From positions 1 through 55,119 of the IMG/VR virus record IMGVR_UViG_3300045922_000467: 55,119 bases of DNA. The stretch is one strand, 5' to 3'. The translations under genes were made by a program, and so were the position numbers. This DNA is from a virus. The notes beneath the pieces are model-generated. The model made no database searches and was not told where the DNA came from. It saw only the letters and a list, made by a program, of their open reading frames with translations. Below, one piece after another: positions 6,974 to 15,404 of the stretch (position 1 is its first letter; each line of letters begins with the position of its first letter).

Positions 6974-7984
6974 ATGGCTATCCCTGCGCAGGCCCGCGTG
7001 GCCGCTGAAACTGCGAATCGGCGTATCGCTGAACTTGCTGGTACCCCGGGCACCCCCGCACCGACCGAGAACGAGTCCACAAGTCCTGCGCCTGCGCCGG
7101 AGAATGAGCCTGCGCCCGCGCAGGAAGTTGCGGATTCCGCGCCTGCGCCTGCGCCTGCGCCTGCGCCGGCATCCGATTCGGACTGGCAGCAGCGGTACAA
7201 CACGCTGCAGGGCATGTTCAACGCCTCGCAGCGGCAGTCGCAGGCGGACATCCAGGCGCTGCGGAACCAGGTGGACAGCCTTACGGCGCTGTTGGCGCAG
7301 ACCAAGTCGGACACCCAGCAGCCGGCTTCGGCGGATCCCGACGCCGCGATCACTGACCAGCATCGGCAGGAGTATGGCGACGCCATCGAAATGATGCAGC
7401 GCGCAGCACGAAATGTTTTGCAGCCTGTGCTGGCAAGACTGGCAAAGGTTGAGTCAGAGATTTCGGCCATAAATGAGGGTGTCGTTCCGACTGTTCGAAG
7501 CGTTGCACAGGCTCAGGCGATGACTGCGGAGGACCTGTTTTTCCGGGATCTGACTCAGGAAATCCCGAACTGGCGCGACATCAACAACAACCCGGACTTC
7601 CAGGCCTGGCTCCTACAGCCGGAGCCCCTCATTGGTGTTCTTCGGCAGACAATTCTCGAAGATGCACAGCGTAACAACGACGTAGGGCGCGTCGCGCTGC
7701 TGTTCCGTGCGTGGCCCGGATACCAGGCGTCCCCGGCTCCTGCGCCGGCTCCCAACCAGACAATGAGCGGAGCGCCGGCTGCGCTCCAGAGTCAGATTGC
7801 GCCGGGTCGTGGGCGGGCCCCGGCTGCGCCTCAGCAGGCCGCCCCGAAGATTTATACCAGCCGGGAGATTGCTCAATTTTTTGACGACGTCCGGGCGGGT
7901 CGCTATTCTGGCCGCGAGTCCGAAAAGGCTCGAATGGAGGCGGACATCTTTGCGGCAGGCCGGGAGGGGCGTGTCCAGGGATGA
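6974..7984 (+). CDS. probable scaffolding protein
   Basis: 336 aa. It likely directs coat-protein assembly inside the procapsid. Evidence is the place between portal and coat gene and the composition: a Pro-Ala-Glu rich disordered segment (residues 25-70, including an AP repeat), a coiled-coil stretch (residues 75-110, then 125-185) and a basic C-terminus (SREIAQFFDDVRAGRYSGRESEKAR), which in scaffolds contacts the coat. The start at 6974 was preferred because GGAGC lies nine bases upstream; an in-frame ORF extends further up without such support. Confidence 0.8.
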   Translation: MAIPAQARVAAETANRRIAELAGTPGTPAPTENESTSPAPAPENEPAPAQEVADSAPAPAPAPAPASDSDWQQRYNTLQGMFNASQRQSQADIQALRNQVDSLTALLAQTKSDTQQPASADPDAAITDQHRQEYGDAIEMMQRAARNVLQPVLARLAKVESEISAINEGVVPTVRSVAQAQAMTAEDLFFRDLTQEIPNWRDINNNPDFQAWLLQPEPLIGVLRQTILEDAQRNNDVGRVALLFRAWPGYQASPAPAPAPNQTMSGAPAALQSQIAPGRGRAPAAPQQAAPKIYTSREIAQFFDDVRAGRYSGRESEKARMEADIFAAGREGRVQG

Positions 7985-8009
7985 GACAAGCAACGTGAGA
8001 GGCTGACGA

Positions 8010-8918
8010 ATGACGTATCCGGTGTCCCCAGGTCGCCCCAACTACTCGGGGAACTTCATCCCCGAAATCTGGTCGGGCAAGCTGATCGAGAACTTCTACG
8101 ACGCCACCGTCTTGGGAGCGATCACCAACACGGATTACGAGGGCGACATTCGTCGTTTCGGCGACACCGTCAACATCCGCACCACGCCGACGATCGTGAT
8201 CCGCGAGTACGTCAAGGGTCAGACCCTGACCGTGGACAACCCGGATTCCCCGAAGATCCAGCTGCTCATCGACAAGGGTGAGTATTTTTCGTGCGTCGAG
8301 GACGACGTCGACAAGGTGCAGTCGGATGTGGCTCTGATGGACATGTGGTCCAAGGATGCTTCCGAGCAGATGAAGATCCGGATCGACCAACGCGTTCTGC
8401 CGGGTGTTCTTCCGGACATTTCGCCGCTCAACATCGGCACGACCGCCGGGGCGAAGACTGCGTCATTTAACCTGGGAACACAGGCTGCGCCGGTTGCGAT
8501 CAACAATACCAATGTCACGGATCTGATTGTCGACATGGGCACCGTGCTCGATGAAGCCAACTGCCCTGAGCAGGGGCGCTGGATGGTGGTTCCGGCAAAG
8601 ATGGCCGGCCTCATCAAGAAATCGGAGCTCAAGGATGCGTCGCTCAGTGGGGACGGGACGTCGCTGCTGCGCAACGGTCGGCTCGGCATGATCGACCGGT
8701 TCATGATCTACGTCAGCCACAACCTGCTGTTCAACAGCGGTCGGTTCCACATCATGGCCGGCACCAAACAGGGGATCACGTTCGCGTCGCAGATGACCTC
8801 GATGGAGACCCTGCGGTCGACAACCACGTTCGGAAACATCATTCGTGGCCTGCAGGTGTACGGCTACCGGGTGGTGAAGCCCGAGGCGCTGACCAGCGCC
8901 GTCATCACCATCGCGTAA
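8010..8918 (+). CDS. major capsid protein, P22 coat-like
   Basis: 302 aa. It is the main shell protein, with the HK97 fold. It resembles P22 gene 5-type coat proteins of podoviruses: N-terminal NFIPEIWSGKLIENFYDATV, then an E-loop-like part (FGDTVNIRTTPTIVIREYVKG), a DDVDKVQSDVALMDMW helix (the spine helix) and a P-domain with WMVVPAKMAGLIKKSE. It follows the scaffold gene by 25 bases and is followed closely by two small head genes and a terminator, the usual coat-gene arrangement. Confidence 0.93.
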   Translation: MTYPVSPGRPNYSGNFIPEIWSGKLIENFYDATVLGAITNTDYEGDIRRFGDTVNIRTTPTIVIREYVKGQTLTVDNPDSPKIQLLIDKGEYFSCVEDDVDKVQSDVALMDMWSKDASEQMKIRIDQRVLPGVLPDISPLNIGTTAGAKTASFNLGTQAAPVAINNTNVTDLIVDMGTVLDEANCPEQGRWMVVPAKMAGLIKKSELKDASLSGDGTSLLRNGRLGMIDRFMIYVSHNLLFNSGRFHIMAGTKQGITFASQMTSMETLRSTTTFGNIIRGLQVYGYRVVKPEALTSAVITIA

Positions 8919-8930
8919 GGAGCGTCTCAG

Positions 8931-9368
8931 ATGGCCGCATATACTGATTCTCTGGGGTTCAATAAGGGGACTCCGGCGCTGTTTGACCGCAACGAACGGA
9001 ACGTCGTGCTGATGGAGGTCGAGCTGAACTTCGCCAAGATTGCTGCTGCTCGGGCTGCTGCCGGCGCTGCGGCCTTGGCGGCCACAGACACCCTCGAGGT
9101 GATGCCGCTTCCGCCGTCCACACTGGTTCTCGCGGCCGGTGTCCGCGTGTCCAAGGTGGAGGGTGCCACGGCAACCATAGACCTCGGCGACAGCGGCAAC
9201 GCGACGCGTTATGTGTCGAACGCAGACCTGAATGCTCTGACCAATGTGGCTGGCACCACAGCGTTCTACAACGCCACGGGACTGCCGCTGCGGGTGACCC
9301 TTGACCACAACTCCATCGACGCTGCGGTGGCAACGGTGTGGGCCCTGGTCGCTGGTCGCGTGAGGTAA
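8931..9368 (+). CDS. probable capsid decoration or head-stabilising protein
   Basis: 145 aa. It is rich in Ala, Val and Thr with alternating beta-strand pattern after a helical, Ala-rich part (residues 28-50). It has no catalytic motif. Small beta-rich proteins directly behind the coat gene are commonly decoration or cement proteins. The start ATG 8931 follows AAGGAGCGTCTC. Confidence 0.6.
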   Translation: MAAYTDSLGFNKGTPALFDRNERNVVLMEVELNFAKIAAARAAAGAAALAATDTLEVMPLPPSTLVLAAGVRVSKVEGATATIDLGDSGNATRYVSNADLNALTNVAGTTAFYNATGLPLRVTLDHNSIDAAVATVWALVAGRVR

Positions 9369-9383
9369 CGGAGGTACCGAGGT

Positions 9384-9632
9384 ATGGCCCGGGTTGACAC
9401 AATCGCGCGCGAAGCTGTGAATATCCTCAGCGGCGCAGTCGCTGCGCAGGTTACTGCAAAGGGGCCGCTGCAGCTGCAGAGCTATACGGTTGCCACGGCT
9501 CCGTCTGCGGCTGGGAGGACCGGGTCGGTGATCTTCGTCACGAACGGAAACTCCGGAGCACCCTGTATTGCCGTGAGCAACGGCACCAACTGGCTTCGCA
9601 TCGCTCTCGGCACTGCGATCGCTGCGTCTTGA
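9384..9632 (+). CDS. small beta-rich virion protein, 82 aa
   Basis: I do not recognise a named family. The C-terminal half (SAAGRTGSVIFVTNGNSGAPCIAVSNGTNWLRIALG) is of the short beta-hairpin type found in phage fibre or head appendage proteins, where it often begins a trimeric module. The start ATG 9384 follows CGGAGGTACCGAGGT. It lies between two capsid-associated genes, so it is probably a virion component. Confidence 0.6.
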   Translation: MARVDTIAREAVNILSGAVAAQVTAKGPLQLQSYTVATAPSAAGRTGSVIFVTNGNSGAPCIAVSNGTNWLRIALGTAIAAS

Positions 9633-9643
9633 TGGAGGCTTAT

Positions 9644-9751
9644 ATGCGGAAGCCCATGGGGAAGGCGGCCGGGCTCAAGCCGTGCAGTTCGTGCAAGTCT
9701 GCGGGCAGGTGCAAAGCTGCCGGCAAGTGCATGGCGAAGTCCAAGAGGTAA
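9644..9751 (+). CDS. 35-aa Cys4 basic peptide
   Basis: ATG 9644 lies behind GGAGG (9635-9638). The peptide is strongly basic and has four cysteines spaced C-x2-C-x5-C-x5-C, which could bind one zinc. Similar tiny Lys/Cys-rich products occur next to coat genes in some podoviruses, but I cannot name the family. It is the last gene before the capsid-operon terminator. Being so short, it may be missed in routine annotation. Confidence 0.65.
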   Translation: MRKPMGKAAGLKPCSSCKSAGRCKAAGKCMAKSKR

Positions 9752-9772
9752 TCGGCGTCGCCCACCGACCGG

Positions 9773-9814
9773 AGACTCCGTCACGCAGACACGCGCGGCG
9801 GAGTCTTTGTTTTT
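9773..9814 (+). terminator. terminator after the capsid genes
   Basis: AGACTCCG at 9773-9780 pairs with CGGAGTCT at 9799-9806, followed by TTGTTTTT. The loop is 18 bases and can form a small inner stem. It separates the highly expressed coat genes from the tail-fibre genes. Confidence 0.8.
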
Positions 9815-9839
9815 AGAGCATGCGGAGGTATAAGGCGGT

Positions 9840-10793
9840 ATGGCCGGCAAGCGCATCCCCGCACTCGATCCGATCACGGCAGCGCAGACCGCCGGAGACG
9901 ACTTGCTGGTGATCTTCGACACGTCGGGAGACACAACGGTCCGGATCACCCGCAACCAGCTTGCCGAGGCAGTTACCCCGCAGCTGCCCTTTACCCCAAC
10001 GGGGTCAGTGACGTCGAACACCGTGGTGGGCGCCATAGCGGAGCTGGCTACCGCTCCGGCTCCAACTGTCGACCTGGCGTCGGTAATTATCACCGGCGGC
10101 ACTATCAATGGCGCGACAATCGGGGGTGTGACGCCGGCTGCGGGCACTTTCACCAACCTCGGCGCCACTACTGCCACACTGGGATCCCTGACGCTTGGAG
10201 CGCCTCTCCCGGTCGCCAGCGGCGGTACTGGTAACTCGACGGCGCTCGGTGCGTTTGATACTTTGTCGGGGGTGGCGTCGACTTCGTTCGGTCGGGCCCG
10301 TCTGGCAGATGTCGACGCTCCGGCCGCGCGCAATTCGCTGGGTCTCGGCGCGCTCGCTACCAAGACCAATATCAACAACGGCGACTGGTCCGGCACTCCG
10401 CTCTCGCTTGCTAACGGAGGAACCGGGTACGCTGCTGCCAGTAAGGCGGATCTGCTCAATCATCTGGGGGGATTCGGGGTCAGCGATGAGCAGCTGACTG
10501 CTACTGGGTATGTGCGGCTTGCTAACGGTCTGACGCTGCAGTGGGGGCAGAACCGTAATGCAGTGTCTATTCAGAGCGGGCCGTTCACGACGACCTTCCC
10601 GGTTCCGTTCACGGCCGCTGTTTTCGTCGTTCTCATGACCGGGTACAACTCGAACGCTGCGGACAACAAGGAGCTCGAACCTCAGTTGGTGTCGACAACT
10701 TTGACGACGTTCCAAACCTATTTGCAGCTGTCTGACAGCAACACCTCCGGTCGAGGCCTGGACGGGTTCGACTGGTTCGCGATTGGCGTTTGA
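9840..10793 (+). CDS. tail fibre protein with gp53-like C-terminal domain
   Basis: 317 aa. It is probably a trimeric receptor-binding fibre. The N-terminus (MAGKRIPALDPITAAQTAGDD) is of the type that attaches phage appendages. The middle has repeats such as ITGGTINGATIGGVTPAAGTF and PVASGGTG, a triple-beta shaft pattern. The C-terminus (GYVRLANGLTLQWGQ ... FPVPFTAAVFVVLMTG ... GFDWFAIGV) fits the gp53-like fibre head domain. It starts at ATG 9840 behind CGGAGGTATAAGGCGGT. Confidence 0.85.
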   Translation: MAGKRIPALDPITAAQTAGDDLLVIFDTSGDTTVRITRNQLAEAVTPQLPFTPTGSVTSNTVVGAIAELATAPAPTVDLASVIITGGTINGATIGGVTPAAGTFTNLGATTATLGSLTLGAPLPVASGGTGNSTALGAFDTLSGVASTSFGRARLADVDAPAARNSLGLGALATKTNINNGDWSGTPLSLANGGTGYAAASKADLLNHLGGFGVSDEQLTATGYVRLANGLTLQWGQNRNAVSIQSGPFTTTFPVPFTAAVFVVLMTGYNSNAADNKELEPQLVSTTLTTFQTYLQLSDSNTSGRGLDGFDWFAIGV

Positions 10794-10808
10794 ATGTAGG
10801 ACCGAGCT

Positions 10809-11873
10809 ATGACGGCGAGTCTTTCTGGACAGACGATTTCGACCACGTTCAGCCAGCTTCTCCACATGGGCGGCGCGCTGACGGCGACCGAATCTGTTGT
10901 ATTTTCTGGTGCGGGGGTTGCCAGCGCGGTGCAGCTGGGGACTTTGTCTTTCCGTGCTGGGAACGTGCGGATTCAGAACAACACCCTCAGCGCGGTCAAC
11001 ACCAACGGCAGTATTATGCTGTCACCAAGCGGTACCGGCGCAGTTGTAATCCCCAGGGTTGATATCACCGGCGGCACGATCAGTGGGCTTTCGCTGCCCG
11101 TCCCTGTGGCGTCCGGCGGAACCGGGGGGAACACGGCGGCGGCGGCCCGCGCGTCGCTGGGGGTTTCGGCGACCGGGGCGGACGTCACATACCTGTTCCG
11201 GGGCAACAATCTGAATGATGTCGACAATATCGCAGTGGCTCGGACCAATCTGGGTTTGGGCACCCTCGCGACGCAGAATGCAAGCTCCGTCGCCATCACT
11301 GGGGGTACTATCAGCGGTGTTACGATGACCGGGGCGTTCACGTTCACGAGTATCACAGCGAGCACGGTCAGCGCCACCACCGTCACATCTGCCGACGGCA
11401 GCTTCGGCACGTCGTTGGCGGCCGGGAGCCTCGCGATTGCCGCCAACGCTCTGTCTGCCACAAACACCAACGGAGATGTCGAGTTGGTGCCAATCGGCGG
11501 TGGCCGGGTGCTGTTCCACAAGAAAGCGGGGTACGCCCAGGGGGTGGGGCTCGGCGTCGCCGTGACCCAGGCGACCAGCAAAACGACGGCCGTCACCTGC
11601 AATGCGGTTTCCGGGGATATCACAATGGCCGCCGGCAACCTGGCTGCGGAGGCGACTGCGACGTTCCAGGTGAACAACGACCAGGTTCTTGCGACGGACA
11701 TGGTCCTGGTGTGTCAGGTCGATTCGGGCACTCCCGGCGCCTATTTGGTGGCGGTTGATCGCGTTCGTGCAGGCTCGTTCGACGTCTCGGTAACCAATGT
11801 GAAGGCTGGGGCCAGCACTTTGGATGAACAGGTGAAGATCCGGTTCATGGTGATCCATGGGACGAACACTTGA
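10809..11873 (+). CDS. tail fibre or appendage protein
   Basis: 354 aa. The sequence is built of short beta repeats (DITGGTISGL, AITGGTISGVTMTG, PVASGGTGG) shared with the previous gene, so the two are related shaft proteins, probably by duplication. The C-terminal third (residues 235-354) is a compact beta domain with a conserved-looking VTNVKAGASTLDEQVKIRFMVIHG end. That end resembles virion proteins that cap a fibre shaft. It starts at ATG 10809 soon after the previous stop. Confidence 0.75.
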   Translation: MTASLSGQTISTTFSQLLHMGGALTATESVVFSGAGVASAVQLGTLSFRAGNVRIQNNTLSAVNTNGSIMLSPSGTGAVVIPRVDITGGTISGLSLPVPVASGGTGGNTAAAARASLGVSATGADVTYLFRGNNLNDVDNIAVARTNLGLGTLATQNASSVAITGGTISGVTMTGAFTFTSITASTVSATTVTSADGSFGTSLAAGSLAIAANALSATNTNGDVELVPIGGGRVLFHKKAGYAQGVGLGVAVTQATSKTTAVTCNAVSGDITMAAGNLAAEATATFQVNNDQVLATDMVLVCQVDSGTPGAYLVAVDRVRAGSFDVSVTNVKAGASTLDEQVKIRFMVIHGTNT

Positions 11874-11976
11874 TGAGGGATGCAACGAGTAACCCCCTTT
11901 CGCAGAGCGCGCGGGTGTGCCACAATCAGCCGGCGTACAACACATGTGCGCGAACGAGGTGATAAGGGGTAGCGTA

Positions 11977-12231
11977 ATGGCGAAGACTCCTGCATGGCAG
12001 CGCAAGGAGGGGAAGGACCCCGACGGTGGGCTGAACGCCAAAGGTCGTGCGTCCTACAACCGCGAGACAGGCGGCAATCTGAAACCGCCAGCGCCCAACC
12101 CCAAAACCAAGGAGGATGCGGCCCGCCGCAAGTCTTTCTGCGCACGGATGGGCGGGATGCCGGGTCCCATGAAGGACGAGAAGGGCCGTCCGACCCGGAA
12201 GGCCAAGGCTCTCAAAGCCTGGAACTGTTGA
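11977..12231 (+). CDS. DUF6321-like small protein
   Basis: 84 aa. The pattern WQRKEGKDPDGGLNAKGRASYNRETGGNLKPPAP...RRKSFCARMGGM is typical of small phage proteins grouped as DUF6321, found in structural regions of tailed phages with no known function. It is basic and Gly/Pro-rich, probably poorly folded alone. The start at 11977 was chosen over the longer frame because AAGGGGT precedes it. Confidence 0.7.
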   Translation: MAKTPAWQRKEGKDPDGGLNAKGRASYNRETGGNLKPPAPNPKTKEDAARRKSFCARMGGMPGPMKDEKGRPTRKAKALKAWNC

Positions 12232-12241
12232 GGAGATATCG

Positions 12242-12673
12242 ATGAGCATGACAATTATGCTGCGGCGCCGTGGTACTGATATTCTCTACCCGTATCACGA
12301 GGAGATGGCCAAGAACCCGAACATGGAGTCGGTTTTGGTCGGCGACGGCGGCGTCCCGGTGGCACCGCCGAGCGAGGCCGAGATCGTCGCTGCGGCGGTG
12401 CCGCCAAGCAAGGCCGAGATCGTCGCTGCGGTGGCGCCGCCAAGCGAGGCCGAGATCGTTGCTGTGCCCGAGAAGCCGAAGAGGACGAGGAAGCCAAAGG
12501 CGGAAGGTTCTGAGGAGTCGGTCCCGACCTTGGAGCAACCGACACTCCCGCTGGAACCGGCTCTGCCGCAGGTTGACTTCGGGGACTTGGGTGATGCGGG
12601 TGGGGTCGGGTCCCCGGTTCTGACCGGAAACCCTGATCTTGATGCTGAGCTGACGAAGGCGATGAACGCGTGA
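12242..12673 (+). CDS. repeat-containing virion-region protein, 143 aa
   Basis: I do not recognise a family. Residues 40-75 hold three tandem copies of a unit close to PPSEAEIVAA, also visible in DNA as a 45-base imperfect tandem repeat from about 12,362 to 12,470. A Lys/Arg patch (KPKRTRKPK) and an acidic, Pro-rich tail follow. It is probably disordered. It lies between the fibre genes and the adaptor genes and is coupled to the next gene by a GTGA overlap. Confidence 0.6.
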   Translation: MSMTIMLRRRGTDILYPYHEEMAKNPNMESVLVGDGGVPVAPPSEAEIVAAAVPPSKAEIVAAVAPPSEAEIVAVPEKPKRTRKPKAEGSEESVPTLEQPTLPLEPALPQVDFGDLGDAGGVGSPVLTGNPDLDAELTKAMNA

Positions 12674-13317
12674 CGCCGGCGGACATCATCCTCGATGTCC
12701 GCGACTTGGTGCAGGACACTGCGACGCCGTATCGATACAGCGATGCGGTGCTCCTGCGTTTTGTAAATCAGGCGTTCCGGCGGGCTGCGGTCATTCGCCC
12801 GGACCTATTTCACGTCTATGAAGAGGCGCTCCCCACAATCCCCGGCAAGGTGCAGCAGTCTCTTCCGGAGGGATCCATACGGTTGGTTGAAATATTCGCT
12901 GCCGATGGCCGAGCGATTCTTGAAGTGGCCCGGGAGACTCTCGATCAGTCACACCCCGAGTGGCGGTCAGATGACCCGGGGCAGCCTCTGAACTTCATGC
13001 GCCACCCGCGCAATCCAACGATGTTCTTTCTTTGGCCGCCCCCGTCGCTGGGCGTGACGCTCGAAGCCGAGTATGCCCGGACGCCGGCTCTGCTGGGGAT
13101 CAACGACGAGATCGAAGAGTTTCCTGCCGCGTACATCCCCGCGATCATTGACTGCACCGTGGGCCTCGCGGAGTCGGTCGACGACGAGCATGTCAATAGC
13201 GGCCGGGCCAAGCAGTTTATGGATAGTTTTACTCAGCAGATGGGGCTGGGGCTCCAGGTTCGCCCGGTGTCTGATTCCGAGGGAGCGGGCATGTCTCCGG
13301 AGGCGCAGCCGAGGTGA
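12670..13317 (+). CDS. head-tail adaptor-like protein (DUF6682-type)
   Basis: 215 aa. The N-terminal segment (DIILDVRDLVQDTATPYRYSDAVLLRFVNQAFRRAAVIRPDLF) is the typical start of phage adaptor proteins that sit under the portal ring. A beta domain (KVQQSLPEGSIRLVEIFAADG) and a helical C-terminus follow. The start is GTG 12670, overlapping the previous stop by four bases, and its own stop overlaps the next start in the same way. Family naming is from memory of the pattern. Confidence 0.7.
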   Translation: MTPADIILDVRDLVQDTATPYRYSDAVLLRFVNQAFRRAAVIRPDLFHVYEEALPTIPGKVQQSLPEGSIRLVEIFAADGRAILEVARETLDQSHPEWRSDDPGQPLNFMRHPRNPTMFFLWPPPSLGVTLEAEYARTPALLGINDEIEEFPAAYIPAIIDCTVGLAESVDDEHVNSGRAKQFMDSFTQQMGLGLQVRPVSDSEGAGMSPEAQPR

Positions 13318-14084
13318 TCGAGAGAACTTTTGCCAGCCTAGTTCCAAGGATCTCCACCGTAGCGACGGGGTGCCCCACTCCGACTATGATTTCGCATATT
13401 CGCGAGGCGGCGATCCGCGTGTGTGGCCAGTCGCTGTTCTGGCGCCAGGAGTTGCGGAAGATCAATCTGCTCCCGGGAGTGTTCGAATATGCGTTCCCAA
13501 CGCCCCTCAAGGCCGAGGTGGCGGTGGTGTTCGCGGCGCTGACCGACAACCGGCGGCTCGAAGTGCTGACGCTGGAGCAGGCAATCTGCAGGTATCCGGA
13601 GTGGGCCGATCTGTTTTCTGGGGTTCCTTCGGAGACAGCATGGAGTGAGACCGACCCGAACACCTGGAATGCGGAGGAGTTCAACGAGAACACGATGAAC
13701 AACTCGAATCCGTACAACCTGGTACCGGCTATCATCGAGAAGGCCGGGCAGCCCCGCGTCATTTCGCAGGTGTCCCCGCATAGGTTCATCGTGCTTCCGC
13801 TGCCGGATGACCAGAGGCCCTACTTGACGCGGATCATTGCAGCACTGAAACCAAGCCGGTCGTCGTCAGCGATACCTCAGATCGTGTTCGACGAGGTCGA
13901 GGACGCGGTGTTTCACAATGCGCTGCAGCACCTGATGGCGATCCCCAGCCGCCCCTGGTCAGATCCCGAGCAGACAACGTACCACGGGCGGCTTGCACGC
14001 TCGGAGATTGCCCGGCTGCGTGCGCGGGCCAATTTGACGGTGCATCGCGGCATGATGATGGCCTACGGCCCGCATTTTGTGTAG
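13314..14084 (+). CDS. second head-tail adaptor-like protein
   Basis: 256 aa. It resembles phage adaptor or tail tubular-A type proteins: a helical opening (PTPTMISHIREAAIRVCGQSLFWRQELRKINLLPGVFEY), a central beta part, then a long C-terminal helical region (EVEDAVFHNALQHLMAIPSRPWSDPEQTTYHGRLARSEIARLRARAN). It starts at GTG 13314, coupled to the adaptor before it. The pair probably forms the connector between portal and nozzle. Confidence 0.65.
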   Translation: MIERTFASLVPRISTVATGCPTPTMISHIREAAIRVCGQSLFWRQELRKINLLPGVFEYAFPTPLKAEVAVVFAALTDNRRLEVLTLEQAICRYPEWADLFSGVPSETAWSETDPNTWNAEEFNENTMNNSNPYNLVPAIIEKAGQPRVISQVSPHRFIVLPLPDDQRPYLTRIIAALKPSRSSSAIPQIVFDEVEDAVFHNALQHLMAIPSRPWSDPEQTTYHGRLARSEIARLRARANLTVHRGMMMAYGPHFV

Positions 14085-14093
14085 GGAGGGGGG

Positions 14094-14423
14094 ATGGCGA
14101 TCCAGTTCTCCAACAATGCTTTCTCGATCCTCCCGAATCTGGTCGAGAGCACCGACACCCAAATCGAACTGGGGTCTGGGGATGGAGCTCGCTTTCCGGT
14201 TCTCGGGACCGGGGATCACTTCTATGCGACCATCGTCGACACGATGGGCAATCTCGAAGTTGTCAAAGTCACGGCGCGGGTCGGTGATTTGCTCACTGTG
14301 GAGAGAGCCAAGGAAGGCACTTTGGCGATGCCGTTCCCGCCGCTGTGTAGGTTGGAGCACCGGATCACGGCGCAGACGCTTCGTGATCTGATCGCTGAAA
14401 CGACTGACTATTTGTTGCTGTGA
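14094..14423 (+). CDS. virion-associated protein, short paralogue
   Basis: 109 aa. It is closely related to the first 100 residues of the next gene: both have a F/L-G/N-N opening, a GSGDGARFPVLGTGDHFYATI-type block, LEVVKVTARVGDLLTVERA and a RLEHRITAQTLRDLI-type end. So it is a duplicated module, likely an appendage or anchor domain. ATG 14094 follows GGGAGGGGGG. Confidence 0.7.
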   Translation: MAIQFSNNAFSILPNLVESTDTQIELGSGDGARFPVLGTGDHFYATIVDTMGNLEVVKVTARVGDLLTVERAKEGTLAMPFPPLCRLEHRITAQTLRDLIAETTDYLLL

Positions 14424-14432
14424 GGCTCTTCG

Positions 14433-15404
14433 ATGGGTGTAATCCTCCGTAACAACGTTTCCGGCACTCTGGCTACCACGGTCAGTGCTTCGGACGTGGG
14501 GTTGGTGCTGACCTCCGGGCACGGCAACCGGTTTCCGGGGCCTACCGCTGGCGACTATTTCTATGCCACTTTGGAGGGGGTTGACGGGTCAATCGAGATT
14601 GTCCGGGTAACAGAGAGGGTCGGCGACGTTCTCTTCGTGGAGCGCGGATCGGATGACTCGACACCAGCTTCGTTTTCGGCAGGGACCCGCCTCGAGATGC
14701 GGGTTAACGCTGCCTGCATCAGGGACATCGTCACCGAGGGTATCGCGGTCACGCCGGTCTACCCGGATTTTGGTGGCAACGGCGGGCTGTTTTTGAGGGT
14801 GAATCTCTCTGAAACCGGTGTGGAGTGGGGCATGGTCAATGTACCCGACCCGCTTCCGGACCTCGATGGGAACGCCGGCAGGATTCTTTTCGTAAAAGCT
14901 GACGAGACTGGTGTGGAGTGGGGCGACCCCCCAGTCTGCGAGTGCCCGATCGCGGTGGGGTATGGCGTCGGCGAAAACGCCTTTTTGGTTTATAATGACG
15001 CGACTGATTTCTGGGACGCGCGCGATCCTGAGCAGGTTCGGCAGATTCTCGGGGTTGATGCTCGGGTTTTCGGTACCGGTATCGAGGCGCCCTCGTCCGA
15101 TAACGAGGTGCTTCTTCGCTTTGCTTCGGACGTGAGTGGGCAGATCTCGGCGGATCTCATTGACTGGGAAGTTGAGCCCGAGGGGGTAGCCACCGGGGGG
15201 AACTATGTAATTGAGCTTAAGGTCAACAACACAAACCGCGGCACTATCACGATCAGCACGTCCGGCGTCGTTTCTACCACGACTGTTGGGGGACTGCCGG
15301 TTGGTATTGCAGCCGGGGATGTGATAAAGCTGGTTGCGCCGAGCGACGCCTCCGCGAGAGGCGCGGCGCTGAGTTTTGCTGTCACAGGAAGGGTGCTGTT
15401 CTAA
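14433..15404 (+). CDS. tail appendage protein, long paralogue
   Basis: 323 aa. The N-terminal 105 residues repeat the previous protein. Then come two copies of a short module (GNGGLFLRVNLSETGVEWGMV and GNAGRILFVKADETGVEWGDP) and a C-terminal beta domain. It probably attaches to the tail through the N-terminal module and presents a receptor-binding or stabilising domain. Its stop overlaps the next ATG (TAATG). Confidence 0.7.
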   Translation: MGVILRNNVSGTLATTVSASDVGLVLTSGHGNRFPGPTAGDYFYATLEGVDGSIEIVRVTERVGDVLFVERGSDDSTPASFSAGTRLEMRVNAACIRDIVTEGIAVTPVYPDFGGNGGLFLRVNLSETGVEWGMVNVPDPLPDLDGNAGRILFVKADETGVEWGDPPVCECPIAVGYGVGENAFLVYNDATDFWDARDPEQVRQILGVDARVFGTGIEAPSSDNEVLLRFASDVSGQISADLIDWEVEPEGVATGGNYVIELKVNNTNRGTITISTSGVVSTTTVGGLPVGIAAGDVIKLVAPSDASARGAALSFAVTGRVLF

